Positions 53,100-60,072 of a stretch of 64,000 nucleotides of DNA are shown piece by piece. Source of the DNA: a virus; the IMG/VR virus record IMGVR_UViG_3300003702_000965, positions 19,951 to 83,950 of that record; one strand, 5' to 3'. The notes under the pieces were generated by a model. The model ran no database searches, was not told the DNA's origin, and saw only the letters and a list, made by a program, of their open reading frames with translations. A program made the translations under genes and the position numbers. Every line of letters starts with the position of its first letter. Within the stretch, counting starts at the first letter, position 1.

Positions 53100-55023
53100 A
53101 AGACCAGAGCTTTTTAAGCCTTTGGATTTAAATTTCGTTTCTGGCAATCTTCCAGAGGGAAATGTAATATTTAATTCCTGCGACTCTAAATTCTTTAACG
53201 AATACGGATGGGGGTTACTTTGTTCTTCTATCAAACATGGAAATAAAATACATTTCAATATCCATCTTGACCCTAATAATCCATTATTTAAAAGTCCCGA
53301 AAGTATATGTGAAATTTCCCCCGACTTAATAACAATATCTACATGCGGTTTCCTTCCTGACGAATTAAAAGATCCAGATGAGCATGATTTAAGAATTTAT
53401 CTTTCTTGTAGTAGGCTTTTAGCGGTAGAGCAGCTCCTTAAAAAAACTTCTGCTAATTTTATTATTTTAGATGCTGACAGCTTAGTTAAGGGAAAGCTGC
53501 CCATGCCGCCAACGCCTATGGGTTTACATTACAGGATGCCTAATTGGCGAAAGTATACTTGTTATTTTGAGAAAATCGCAGAAGGAAAGTTAACGAAACA
53601 TAAACAGCGAATAACTTTGGACGAAGGATCTGACTACGACGCCAACGATAGATATATTTTTGATAGACACCAATGGCAAATATTGATGACCCCCACCTAC
53701 CTGTCAAACAGTGAAGATTCTAGACGTTTCGTGTCTCTATGGATTAACGAGATAAAAAATAATCCATTTTTATGGGGCTTGGTACAAGGGTCAGGATACA
53801 GGGCTTGGATTAGGTTTCTGTGGAAATTTTGGAAGGAATATGGAACCAGAGCGCATGGTTACGTTCTCTCTGACTATGGGCCGTTCGGAGACGTTAGCAT
53901 ACCCGATGACCCCGAAATAGCTTTCGAATTTATAGATTTTGATTACGCCAAAAAGACTTTCTACAACTTCAATCACCCTTACGTTTTAGATCGCACGCGT
54001 CTCCCCGAGCTTAAATGCAAACCAATAAATAACTTGCCTAACGATTGGTATTTGCCGAACGTAAACATTGATACCGAAGACGGCTATAAATATAATGATA
54101 CGTGTTTTGAGGACTTTTCAGAGGAAGCTCTTATTTGGGATGGGAAAGGAATTAATAAAGAAGTGTCAGATAAATATAAGGAATATTTTAATGAGTTGAC
54201 TTCTGGGGTTGGGCCACCCCGCTATAGCTTCTCTTTAAACACAACTCCCCCTAGACTTGCGGAGGAAAAATGTCTCCGAAAAACTATTGAAAGTCTGCTT
54301 AACCAATCGTTCCCTCCAGATAAGATTTTTTTATGTATACCTTATGCTTATAAAAGGTTCGTAGATCGAATTCCGACTTGGAGCCTCCCAAGTTGGCTGA
54401 AGGAACTACCGAAGGTGGAAGTCTTAAGGGGCGAGGATCATGGACCAGCCTCAAGATATGTTTATGTTCAGGGGCATGATGGTTTAATTTGCTCTGCTGA
54501 CGACGATGTAATTTATGAAAAAGACGCATTCGAAAAGCTCATTAATTTCAAGATCTTAAATAAACTAGATGCCGCTTGTCACTGGTCTTATTTTTGGTGG
54601 GACTCCCCCGCTCCCGAGGAAGGCGGTGGCAATGCCAGTCTTGCAGTAGATACGTCCATTAAATATCTGCAAGGAGTCGATATGATTCTTTTCGACTCTA
54701 ATATATTAGGTGGGCGGGTGGATGCATCTACCATCTCACCCCTAATGAACTCTTTTGAGAGCTTTGTTAAAACATGTCATGAAGTTTATGAGGACTCTTT
54801 TCTATTGGACGATTTAACTATATCTTATTATTTGCAGTATAAGGGCTTTAAAGTAGATTCCATCTCGAAAGGCGAGTCGACTCCAGTACACGAAGAGCAA
54901 TCCACCAGCAAAGATGAATTTAGGCTTACTGATACGGTTGGAAGAGGGAAAAGGTACTTTAAAACATTCGGAATCATTTGGTATTTAAAGAAAAATTACC
55001 CCATAAAAAAACTAAGTATTTAA
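53080..55023 (+). CDS. Two-domain glycosyltransferase
   Basis: The ATG at 53080 is preferred over the GTG at 53077; overlap with the previous gene is 20 bases. The N-terminal domain (about 1-260) contains NFIILDADSLVKG, a DXD-type nucleotide-sugar site. The C-terminal domain (about 380-640) is GT2-like: SFSLNTTPPR opens it, LICSADDDVIYEKDA is the metal motif, and SFLLDDLTISYYLQYKGFK is the catalytic-base region. It is the last gene of the plus-strand block and overlaps the converging gene by 4 bases. Confidence 0.75.
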   Translation: MGKKWPKRPELFKPLDLNFVSGNLPEGNVIFNSCDSKFFNEYGWGLLCSSIKHGNKIHFNIHLDPNNPLFKSPESICEISPDLITISTCGFLPDELKDPDEHDLRIYLSCSRLLAVEQLLKKTSANFIILDADSLVKGKLPMPPTPMGLHYRMPNWRKYTCYFEKIAEGKLTKHKQRITLDEGSDYDANDRYIFDRHQWQILMTPTYLSNSEDSRRFVSLWINEIKNNPFLWGLVQGSGYRAWIRFLWKFWKEYGTRAHGYVLSDYGPFGDVSIPDDPEIAFEFIDFDYAKKTFYNFNHPYVLDRTRLPELKCKPINNLPNDWYLPNVNIDTEDGYKYNDTCFEDFSEEALIWDGKGINKEVSDKYKEYFNELTSGVGPPRYSFSLNTTPPRLAEEKCLRKTIESLLNQSFPPDKIFLCIPYAYKRFVDRIPTWSLPSWLKELPKVEVLRGEDHGPASRYVYVQGHDGLICSADDDVIYEKDAFEKLINFKILNKLDAACHWSYFWWDSPAPEEGGGNASLAVDTSIKYLQGVDMILFDSNILGGRVDASTISPLMNSFESFVKTCHEVYEDSFLLDDLTISYYLQYKGFKVDSISKGESTPVHEEQSTSKDEFRLTDTVGRGKRYFKTFGIIWYLKKNYPIKKLSI

Positions 55024-55343
55024 ATTCTTGACACTATTTTTATTTCGTCGATTATCCTTCTGGAGTTTTCTATAACTATCCTTTCCGCCACTATTGTTCT
55101 GGGGTAGTTTAATTCTGTATCCAACCTTATTCCATCCTCCCTTTCTTCTGGAGTTATCAAGTACTCCACGAAGTCCATCATCCCTCTAGGTCTCAAAAAA
55201 TACCAATATGAATCTTTCATAAAACCAGCGCACTCGATAAGCACATCTAAGTTTACGTTGATTTTCGACGCCATCGTCACATCCCTAAACGACATCGGCT
55301 CGGTTGGGGGTTCTGATAGCTCTGCTTTGATTATCAGAATCAT
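55020..55343 (-). CDS. Hypothetical protein (107 aa)
   Basis: The product has an internal helix-rich part (DVLIECAGFMKDSYWYFLR, LDTELNYPRTIVAERIVIE). No family is recognised. It converges on the preceding plus-strand gene, overlapping it by 4 bases. It lies downstream of the terminator at 55359-55390, so it probably has its own promoter. Confidence 0.5.
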   Translation of the reverse strand: MILIIKAELSEPPTEPMSFRDVTMASKINVNLDVLIECAGFMKDSYWYFLRPRGMMDFVEYLITPEEREDGIRLDTELNYPRTIVAERIVIENSRRIIDEIKIVSRI

Positions 55344-55358
55344 CCCATATAGTTACAC

Positions 55359-55390
55359 AAAAACCTCCCGCCCATTTCTGCGCGGGAGGT
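55359..55390 (-). terminator. Intrinsic terminator, minus strand
   Basis: ACCTCCCGC (55363-55371) and GCGGGAGGT (55382-55390) form a perfect 9-bp stem; on the minus strand it is followed by five T residues (55359-55363 region). It ends the transcript of the secreted protein gene at 55413. Confidence 0.88.
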
Positions 55391-55412
55391 CGAAGTTATT
55401 AAGCTTAGCTAA

Positions 55413-55766
55413 TTACTTTTTCTTTGTTGCGGACTTTTTCTTCTTGGATGCACGAGCCTTCTTAATGCCAGAGGTTGTCACATGAACCTTTGCACCCTTG
55501 ACCCCCACAGTAAGAGTTGGGGATCTAACTCCAATCTTCATGAAAGGTAGGGCAATCCTTGCTCCTCCAGAGGAAACGCTTCCCCTTACCGATGTTCCGG
55601 CTTCAGCGCCGAGAACGACGCTAGGAATAGGGACGGTTAAAGTTTGACCGAACAGGGTTACACTGGGCTCTGTACCAAACGAGGCACCAAACCATCCAGC
55701 ATTAGCTTTCTCGCTACAACACATAAAAACAGCAGCAGCTAATATCATTACAGTAATCTTTTTCAT
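55413..55766 (-). CDS. Small secreted protein with Lys-rich tail
   Basis: Residues 1-23 are a signal peptide (MKKITVMILAAAVFMCCSEKANA). CC just after the hydrophobic core could also be read as a lipoprotein-like site, but the lipobox is poor. The mature part is Gly/Val/Ser-rich and beta-prone (GWFGASFGTEPSVTLFG), ending in a Lys-rich tail (KKARASKKKKSATKKK). It has its own promoter and terminator, like the secreted gene at 14814-15359. Function unknown; export is predicted. Confidence 0.72.
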   Translation of the reverse strand: MKKITVMILAAAVFMCCSEKANAGWFGASFGTEPSVTLFGQTLTVPIPSVVLGAEAGTSVRGSVSSGGARIALPFMKIGVRSPTLTVGVKGAKVHVTTSGIKKARASKKKKSATKKK

Positions 55767-55771
55767 AATTT

Positions 55772-55801
55772 ATTAAAGTTACACGCAACTTTGCGCGTAA
55801 A
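55772..55801 (-). promoter_or_regulatory. Promoter of the small secreted protein gene
   Basis: On the minus strand TTTACG (55796-55801), 18 bases, TTTAAT (55772-55777), then 5 bases to the ATG at 55766. The -10 matches consensus at five of six positions. Confidence 0.5.
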
Positions 55802-55843
55802 AAGAATCTTACACAAAAAAATCTCACATGGTCAAGTTTTTTC

Positions 55844-55872
55844 TTGCTATTTTTCCAAGTATGACGTAATAT
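55844..55872 (+). promoter_or_regulatory. Promoter with start point at the GTG (leaderless type)
   Basis: TTGCTA (55844-55849), 17 bases, TAATAT (55867-55872), then exactly 6 bases to the GTG at 55879, the same geometry as before 51577. It is the promoter of the right-hand early-type block. Confidence 0.7.
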
Positions 55873-55878
55873 TTATTA

Positions 55879-56517
55879 GTGAGTGAAATTCTGGGCATAT
55901 CTGGTTATGCCGGTTGCGGCAAAGACCTTTTCTTTCGTCTCTTCAAGGAGGAAATGAAAAAAATTAACAATAAAACCGTTTCCAGAGTTGCCATTGCTGA
56001 TACGCTCAAGTACGAAGTCAGAAGTAGCATGTTGGAGCTTAAGGGGATAGACCCCACCGAATGCAGTCCAGAGCAGAAGGAGGAAATAAGAGATTTTCTT
56101 ATTTTTTATGGACTTCAGAGAAGAAGTGAAACTTTAGGTAGATATTGGGTCGAAAAAATAAGTAAGATCATAAAGCACCACATAAACTCTGATTTTATTT
56201 GCGTTACAGACATAAGGTTCAACTTTTATCCACATGATGAGGTGTATTGGTTGAAGAACGAAATGGGGGGCAAGTTGCTGGTCATCAAGCAGTTCGTTTA
56301 CCAACCTTTCAAGATAGGAACAGCCAAACCGATTAAAGATTATCAGCTTCCTCCCAATGCGATAGAAGAGAAAAACATGGAGCAGATCGAAAAAGACGCT
56401 GACTATTTTATTGAATGGCCATTTTGCTTCTGGAAAGAGAATAAGGATCATATTAATGAAAATCTTAGACCAGCAGTCAAAGAGTTCATATTAAAAAACT
56501 ATGAAAATAAAAACTAA
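55879..56517 (+). CDS. Deoxynucleoside monophosphate kinase
   Basis: GYAGCGKD (residues 9-16) is a P-loop of the phage dNMP kinase type (compare T4 gp1). The lid/substrate region includes ADTLKYEVR and LIFYGLQRRSETLG. VTDIRFNFY matches the conserved TDxRFxxE-like segment. The 212-residue length fits. It phosphorylates dNMPs to dNDPs. The start is GTG. It overlaps the next small gene by 17 bases. Confidence 0.82.
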   Translation: MSEILGISGYAGCGKDLFFRLFKEEMKKINNKTVSRVAIADTLKYEVRSSMLELKGIDPTECSPEQKEEIRDFLIFYGLQRRSETLGRYWVEKISKIIKHHINSDFICVTDIRFNFYPHDEVYWLKNEMGGKLLVIKQFVYQPFKIGTAKPIKDYQLPPNAIEEKNMEQIEKDADYFIEWPFCFWKENKDHINENLRPAVKEFILKNYENKN

Positions 56518-56740
56518 TAGCAGATTCGTTCGGGCTTTGGTGGCGAAATACGAGGCCGAGATAGAAGAAGCGAAGGCGACATTGGAGGTGTATTTCAATT
56601 CCCCAGTTGGAATTGGAGAGCATTCCGATCTCCTTACGGAACATGACAAGTGGGCCGAAAAGCTAGCTAACGCTATTGATAAACTCTCAGCTATCGAAGC
56701 ACATTTTTCGAATACGGAGAAAGGAGGTGATAATTTATAA
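56501..56740 (+). CDS. Small helical protein (79 aa)
   Basis: The protein is almost entirely helical (FVRALVAKYEAEIEEAKATLE, then AEKLANAIDKLSAIEAHF) and may form a coiled coil. Its stop overlaps the ATG of the next gene. No family is recognised. Confidence 0.55.
   Translation: MKIKTNSRFVRALVAKYEAEIEEAKATLEVYFNSPVGIGEHSDLLTEHDKWAEKLANAIDKLSAIEAHFSNTEKGGDNL
56721..56731 (+). promoter_or_regulatory. Near-perfect Shine-Dalgarno sequence
   Basis: AAGGAGGTGAT is fully complementary to the 3' end of bacterial 16S rRNA, ending 8 bases before the ATG at 56740. Most other starts in the window have weak or no such sequence, so this gene is expected to be strongly translated. Confidence 0.8.
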
Positions 56741-57363
56741 TGTTTAATCTTTTCAGAAGGTGGAGACGGTCTAGAATGGGTAAGTGCTTGTTTTGCGAGC
56801 ATGAAGCTCCTCTAAGGGACTTTTCCGAAGAATACAGAGAGGAACATGGTTCATCTTTCTCGAGCGGTGCAAAGAGAAATACGGGCAAAGGCTCAAAAGG
56901 TTCTGGTTCGAAGGGCTATGGTTCGAAGGGCTATGGTTCGAAGGGCTATGGTTCGAAGGGCTATGGTTCGAAGGGCTATGGTTCGAAAGGCTCTAGCCGA
57001 AGAAGCTATGGCACTCCGAAGAGAAAGCCTACTCCCGAACCTAAAGCTACATCAGCATATGGTGAAATGGGAACCAAAGGTTTTTCCAAAGCAACTCCTA
57101 AGAAGAAGAGACCTGTTTCCAAGCCTAGGGATACATCAACATATGATGAGATGGGGACTAAGGGCTTTTCTAATTATGACGAAATGGGAACCAAAGGTTT
57201 TTCCAAAGTAACTCCTAAGAAGAAGAGGCCTGCTCCTAAGTCTAGGAGGCGAACGCAGGCAGATGCATACGATGAAATGGGAACCAAAGGCTATGTCGAT
57301 TGGGCCGACTATAGAGGCTCAAAAGGTTATAGGCCAAAAGGCTCGGGGCCAAAAGGCGCGTAA
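56740..57363 (+). CDS. Lys-Gly repeat protein with N-terminal basic/Cys segment
   Basis: The 207-residue protein begins MFNLFRRWRRSRMGKCLFCEHE, a basic amphipathic start with a CxxC. Residues about 50-85 are tandem GSKGY pentapeptides; later TKGF/TKGY units occur in an EMGTKGFS context (about residues 105-190), separated by Pro/Lys/Arg-rich linkers (TPKKKRP). It ends RPKGSGPKGA. The sequence is disordered and strongly basic. At least 16 Lys-Gly pairs occur. Function is unknown; options include a DNA-binding, virion or modification-target protein. Confidence 0.75.
   Translation: MFNLFRRWRRSRMGKCLFCEHEAPLRDFSEEYREEHGSSFSSGAKRNTGKGSKGSGSKGYGSKGYGSKGYGSKGYGSKGYGSKGSSRRSYGTPKRKPTPEPKATSAYGEMGTKGFSKATPKKKRPVSKPRDTSTYDEMGTKGFSNYDEMGTKGFSKVTPKKKRPAPKSRRRTQADAYDEMGTKGYVDWADYRGSKGYRPKGSGPKGA
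56905..56994 (+). repeat. 15-bp tandem repeat coding for GSKGY
   Basis: GGTTCGAAGGGCTAT is repeated five times without change from 56905 to 56979, followed by a sixth imperfect copy (56980-56994). DNA identity between copies suggests recent expansion by slippage. Confidence 0.95.
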
Positions 57364-57402
57364 TTGAGACGAATAGTCTCTCTATACTAGAGCTAAGTCA
57401 TT

Positions 57403-57438
57403 AGCGTTCTGGGGCATAGTGTCCCAGTTCGCTTTTTT
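57403..57438 (+). terminator. Intrinsic terminator after the Lys-Gly repeat gene
   Basis: AGCG-TT-CTGGG (57403-57413) pairs with CCCAG-TT-CGCT (57423-57433) around a TT/TT internal loop, followed by a run of six T (57433-57438). A smaller perfect hairpin GAGAC/GTCTC lies upstream at 57366-57380. Confidence 0.85.
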
Positions 57439-57574
57439 GTTAAGGAAATATAGTGTTTTGGTCCCTAACGGAGCAGCCAAAGGAACAGTGACGGCTACGA
57501 TGGAAAATGGATTGCTGACTATATCTTTAACCAAGGAAGAATACGCAAAAACCTCAATAATTAAAGTAACTTAA
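57437..57574 (+). pseudogene. Fragment resembling the C-terminal half of an Hsp20/alpha-crystallin protein
   Basis: In this frame (TTG at 57437, or TTG at 57458) the product reads LRKYSVLVPNGAAKGTVTAT, then MENGLLTISLTKEE, then SIIKVT and stop. The ENGLLTIxLxKEE strand pair followed by a basic beta end is the hallmark of the small heat-shock protein C-terminal domain, a family common in phages. The N-terminal half is absent, and the terminator overlaps the possible start. It is either a decayed remnant or a micro-protein of about 45 residues. The rest of the 57364-57665 gap shows no other gene. Confidence 0.45.
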
Positions 57575-57665
57575 GCTATTTATTCTCAATGTGATGGCGT
57601 GGCACAATTAAGTTCCATGCCTTTTTTTTCGTCTTTAGTCTTGTGACGGTGTAAACTATTTTGAG

Positions 57666-57998
57666 ATGGAGCAAGAAGCGATTCAACAGGCAGCTCAAGG
57701 GTGGATTGGGGAATATGGTTGGCTTTTTATAGCGGGCGCGGTGACTATAATTTTCAAGGATATTATTTCCCAGTTTGCTGCTGGATTAACCATATGGTTT
57801 AGCAAAGACTACACTCCAGATGATATAGTTTTAATTGGCGGAAGAAAGGCTCGAATAGTTAGAGTAGGTATGAAGAATACCACTTTTTATTTTCCAGACG
57901 CGAACACAAAAAAGACCGTGGCAAATTCAGCCTTTGTCGGTCTAGATATAGAAAGGAAGATAAAAGATTGGGATGACAATCCAAAGCAAGGAAAGTAA
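57666..57998 (+). CDS. Mini MscS-like membrane protein
   Basis: The protein has one strong membrane segment (about residues 18-45, GWLFIAGAVTIIFKDIISQF, then AAGLTIWF). It is followed by a beta domain (DDIVLIGGRKARIVRVGMKNTTFYFPD, then NSAF). This is the layout of MscS TM3 and the beta domain (FxxGxxI, then GDxIxIGGxxGxVxxI, TxxxxxDG, xPNSxF). The other MscS membrane helices and the C-terminal alpha/beta domain are missing. It could be a channel-like or membrane-anchored scaffold protein. Confidence 0.62.
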   Translation: MEQEAIQQAAQGWIGEYGWLFIAGAVTIIFKDIISQFAAGLTIWFSKDYTPDDIVLIGGRKARIVRVGMKNTTFYFPDANTKKTVANSAFVGLDIERKIKDWDDNPKQGK

Positions 57999-58176
57999 CA
58001 AAATTATAGATCGAGCTTCATCTCTTTTAGAACAGATTATCGAGAAGGCTCATATCGAAGATTCACAACACAAAGCAAAGATGATCAAGGCACACAAAGG
58101 ATCTCAAGCTGTAGGGGAAAGTTGGATGTGTTTTCATTTGAAGATTTTAAAGCAAATTTTAAAAGGAGAAAATTAA
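57973..58176 (+). CDS. Small helical protein (67 aa)
   Basis: The ATG overlaps the preceding gene by 26 bases. The product is predicted helical (RASSLLEQIIEKAHIED) with one Cys and ends LKILKQILKGEN. No family is recognised; it is supported by position in a tight run of genes. Confidence 0.45.
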   Translation: MTIQSKESNKIIDRASSLLEQIIEKAHIEDSQHKAKMIKAHKGSQAVGESWMCFHLKILKQILKGEN

Positions 58177-58177
58177 T

Positions 58178-58327
58178 ATGTGGATAGCGTTAATATTAAG
58201 CGTCTGTCTTAACTGCACTTTAGGCTACTGGGTCTTCAGTTTGAAGCGGCCAGCTTTCGCCAAGGCCGCTATGGAGATCAGAGAGGCCGCGGAAGCAGTT
58301 AAAGACATTGCTGATGAAAAGAGGTAA
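58178..58327 (+). CDS. Small single-pass membrane protein (49 aa)
   Basis: ATG at 58178 with AGGAG 9 bases upstream opens a 49-codon frame ending TAA at 58325. The first 22 residues (MWIALILSVCLNCTLGYWVF) form a membrane anchor, followed by a charged helix (AAMEIREAAEAVKDIADEKR). It overlaps the next gene by 14 bases. Confidence 0.6.
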   Translation: MWIALILSVCLNCTLGYWVFSLKRPAFAKAAMEIREAAEAVKDIADEKR

Positions 58328-58658
58328 AAAGGATAGCTTTCATGCGATTCGAGGAGAGCAAATAGATCGAGCTGTTTCGTTATCAGAAAGCGTATCTCTC
58401 TGTCAATCTTCCATCTCTTGGCTCGAAGATCAAATAGATAGGATCTTTGAAGAGTTAGACGATCTCGGGGCTCTGGAAAGAGAGGCTCTAGGATTCCTAG
58501 AAAGAGAAGCTAGAGTGGACCAACTTAGCTACCAAATGAGAGTATTTCTAAGGAAAAACCAAATAGAACAAAAAATACTTGACAAGCTTGAAAGGCAGAT
58601 GTATTCTCTCCATCAGGAAATCGAAGGTCTGAATAGTGCCGAAGAAGAAGGAAAATGA
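58314..58658 (+). CDS. Coiled-coil protein (114 aa)
   Basis: ATG at 58314 is chosen over the TTG at 58308. The product is a long helical coil (SISWLEDQIDRIFEELDDLGALERE, in part; then QKILDKLERQMYSLHQEIEGL). The function is unknown. It overlaps neighbours on both sides (14 and 23 bases). Confidence 0.55.
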   Translation: MKRGKKDSFHAIRGEQIDRAVSLSESVSLCQSSISWLEDQIDRIFEELDDLGALEREALGFLEREARVDQLSYQMRVFLRKNQIEQKILDKLERQMYSLHQEIEGLNSAEEEGK

Positions 58659-58803
58659 TAAGTTTTACGTCGTAGTTTCTAGAGGTAAAAACTACAGGCA
58701 TGGTGCTTTTCCGCACTCCGATAAGGGGCTCGAAGACGCCAAGAAGTACGCCCGAAAAATTTCCAAGTCCTCAAAGGAAAAACTTGAAATAATAGTATCA
58801 TGA
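58636..58803 (+). CDS. Small basic protein (55 aa, GTG start)
   Basis: GTG at 58636 opens a frame ending TGA at 58801-58803, which overlaps the ATG of the next gene (ATGA). The product (MPKKKENDKFYVVVSRGKNY...) is basic with a strand-helix plan. It fills the gap between 58658 and 58800 neatly, supporting it as a gene. Confidence 0.6.
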   Translation: MPKKKENDKFYVVVSRGKNYRHGAFPHSDKGLEDAKKYARKISKSSKEKLEIIVS

Positions 58804-58997
58804 GTAACATCTCAGAGTTTGAACGAAACAAGCCCAGAAAAACCTACCTAGAGATAAAAAAAGTTATTGAAAAATATAAGAAAATAGTCAAAGAAACTGA
58901 AATAATGGACGACGAAGATTGCGTTAGGGTAGAAGCAGCTAATGATTTCGTCCGAGACTTGGAGAAAATAATGAAAGTTTTTAAATCTGGAGAGTGA
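58800..58997 (+). CDS. Small helical protein (65 aa)
   Basis: ATG overlaps the previous stop by 4 bases. The product is a charged helical protein (YLEIKKVIEKYKKIVKETE, then NDFVRDLEKIMKVF). No family is recognised. Confidence 0.55.
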   Translation: MSNISEFERNKPRKTYLEIKKVIEKYKKIVKETEIMDDEDCVRVEAANDFVRDLEKIMKVFKSGE

Positions 58998-59272
58998 TGG
59001 CTAAAATTACTCTAGTAACCTGTCTCTGCACCATACAGGTTACCAGCGCAAATGAATACGAAGCTCTGAATGAAGTAGAGAAAATGGTGAAAAGGGAATA
59101 TCCCCTGCCAAATAGCGTCACATTAATAGTAGATGAAATAATACACACGACCACAAACTGTTGTGGCGTAGAATACAAAAAAGAAAAAGATGGGAATGTT
59201 CGACGAGATAATTGTTCCGAAGTCATATCTAAGGAATTTGTTGGCGAAGGGAAACGAGAAGCTGTTGCATAA
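58997..59272 (+). CDS. Small hypothetical protein (91 aa)
   Basis: ATG at 58997 overlaps the previous stop (TGATG); a GTG at 58994 is also possible. The first 60 residues (KITLVTCLCTIQVTSANEYEA, in part) look like a real small domain with four Cys residues. The last 28 codons overlap the next gene by 83 bases in another frame, so the end may have lengthened by loss of a stop. Confidence 0.45.
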   Translation: MAKITLVTCLCTIQVTSANEYEALNEVEKMVKREYPLPNSVTLIVDEIIHTTTNCCGVEYKKEKDGNVRRDNCSEVISKEFVGEGKREAVA

Positions 59273-59792
59273 AAAGCATGTCTTTCAAACGAAAGACTTT
59301 GATAATGTTTTAGGTGTTTATAAAATTCATCGACAGCAGCTTTATAAACGTGACGGCTCAGGATTTGAGCTAATAGAAGCTGAACATACCACTTTAACGG
59401 ACAAGTGGGACAAAGTTTACGATAGTAAAGCTGTAATCTTTTATGACCAAATTGAAGATGACGAAGGGAACGAATGGGAGTTTAATTTTGAGTTCACCTT
59501 TAGCTATGGCAAGTTGGACAAAAAGAAACTTATTTCGTGCAAGATAGTAGTCACGAAAAAAGAAAGAGACGAGATAGATAAGATGTGGGACACGGAGCAA
59601 GAAATATTTAATGAATACAGAAAATGTTTCAAATATTGTTTCTTCGCCAAGCTTGAAAAAACTTTTCTAAAATTGACAAATTGGGCAAGAAAAAAACACC
59701 AATTACCTCTTCAACTTCGCAGAGGAGCCTACGAAAAATCCGGCAGACTAAATAAAGATCCGAAAGCTTTAGATCTTTATATGGACATTTGA
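59190..59792 (+). CDS. Conserved phage protein of unknown function (200 aa)
   Basis: The N-terminus MGMFDEIIVPKSYLRNLL with HVFQTKDFDNVLGVYKIHRQQLY belongs to a pattern I recognise from many phage hypothetical proteins (MGMFDxIxVPKSYL...FQTKDL...Y.V...LY). The C-terminus is helical and basic. The motif at its start fixes the start codon despite the 83-base overlap with the previous gene. No function is assigned to the family. Confidence 0.7.
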   Translation: MGMFDEIIVPKSYLRNLLAKGNEKLLHKKHVFQTKDFDNVLGVYKIHRQQLYKRDGSGFELIEAEHTTLTDKWDKVYDSKAVIFYDQIEDDEGNEWEFNFEFTFSYGKLDKKKLISCKIVVTKKERDEIDKMWDTEQEIFNEYRKCFKYCFFAKLEKTFLKLTNWARKKHQLPLQLRRGAYEKSGRLNKDPKALDLYMDI

Positions 59793-59801
59793 CCAAACCC
59801 C

Positions 59802-60065
59802 GTGAAGGACAATAACAATTCAAGTTCTCCTTCCTCGAAGGATAATCAGTGGATAAAGGTTAATAAAGATAATCTTATGGAGTTCATTAACTTCGCTAAT
59901 GAATGTTGTGCGATAATGGACGATGAATATGTCGCAGAATGGCTTACCACAAAAAACTCTAATTTAAACATGGAAACCCCTATTGATGTTTTCCATAGAG
60001 ATGGAATGGAACAATTGTATAGATTGTTGTTTTTCATAGAGAGAGACGAGGCGGACTTGGTATAA
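59802..60065 (+). CDS. DUF2384 (MbcA/ParS toxin-binding)-like small protein
   Basis: The C-terminal segment YVAEWLTTKNSNLNMETPIDVF followed by a helix (EQLYRLLFFIERDEADL) matches the antitoxin Xre/MbcA/ParS toxin-binding domain, whose signature is WLxxPNxxLxGxxPxxLL...GxxxVxxxLxxIxxG. There is no Xre DNA-binding domain and no adjacent RES toxin. The start is GTG at 59802. It could be a solo phage antitoxin or a protein repurposed for binding. Confidence 0.55.
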   Translation: MKDNNNSSSPSSKDNQWIKVNKDNLMEFINFANECCAIMDDEYVAEWLTTKNSNLNMETPIDVFHRDGMEQLYRLLFFIERDEADLV

Positions 60066-60066
60066 T
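60061..60066 (+). promoter_or_regulatory. TATAAT box 6 bases before the next ATG
   Basis: A perfect TATAAT ends exactly 6 bases before the ATG at 60073, the same spacing as at 51577 and 55879. No good -35 box lies 17 bases upstream. Confidence 0.45.
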
Positions 60067-60072
60067 CCCTAT

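Noticed and set aside
56905-56994. CRISPR array
   Set aside because: The repeats are 15 bp, directly adjacent without spacers, and lie in frame within a coding sequence.
56846-57211. Second protein (VRRAMVRRAM repeats) in another frame
   Set aside because: It is a shadow caused by the 15-bp repeats of the GSKGY gene; the GSKGY frame has the strong ribosome site and continues through varied sequence.
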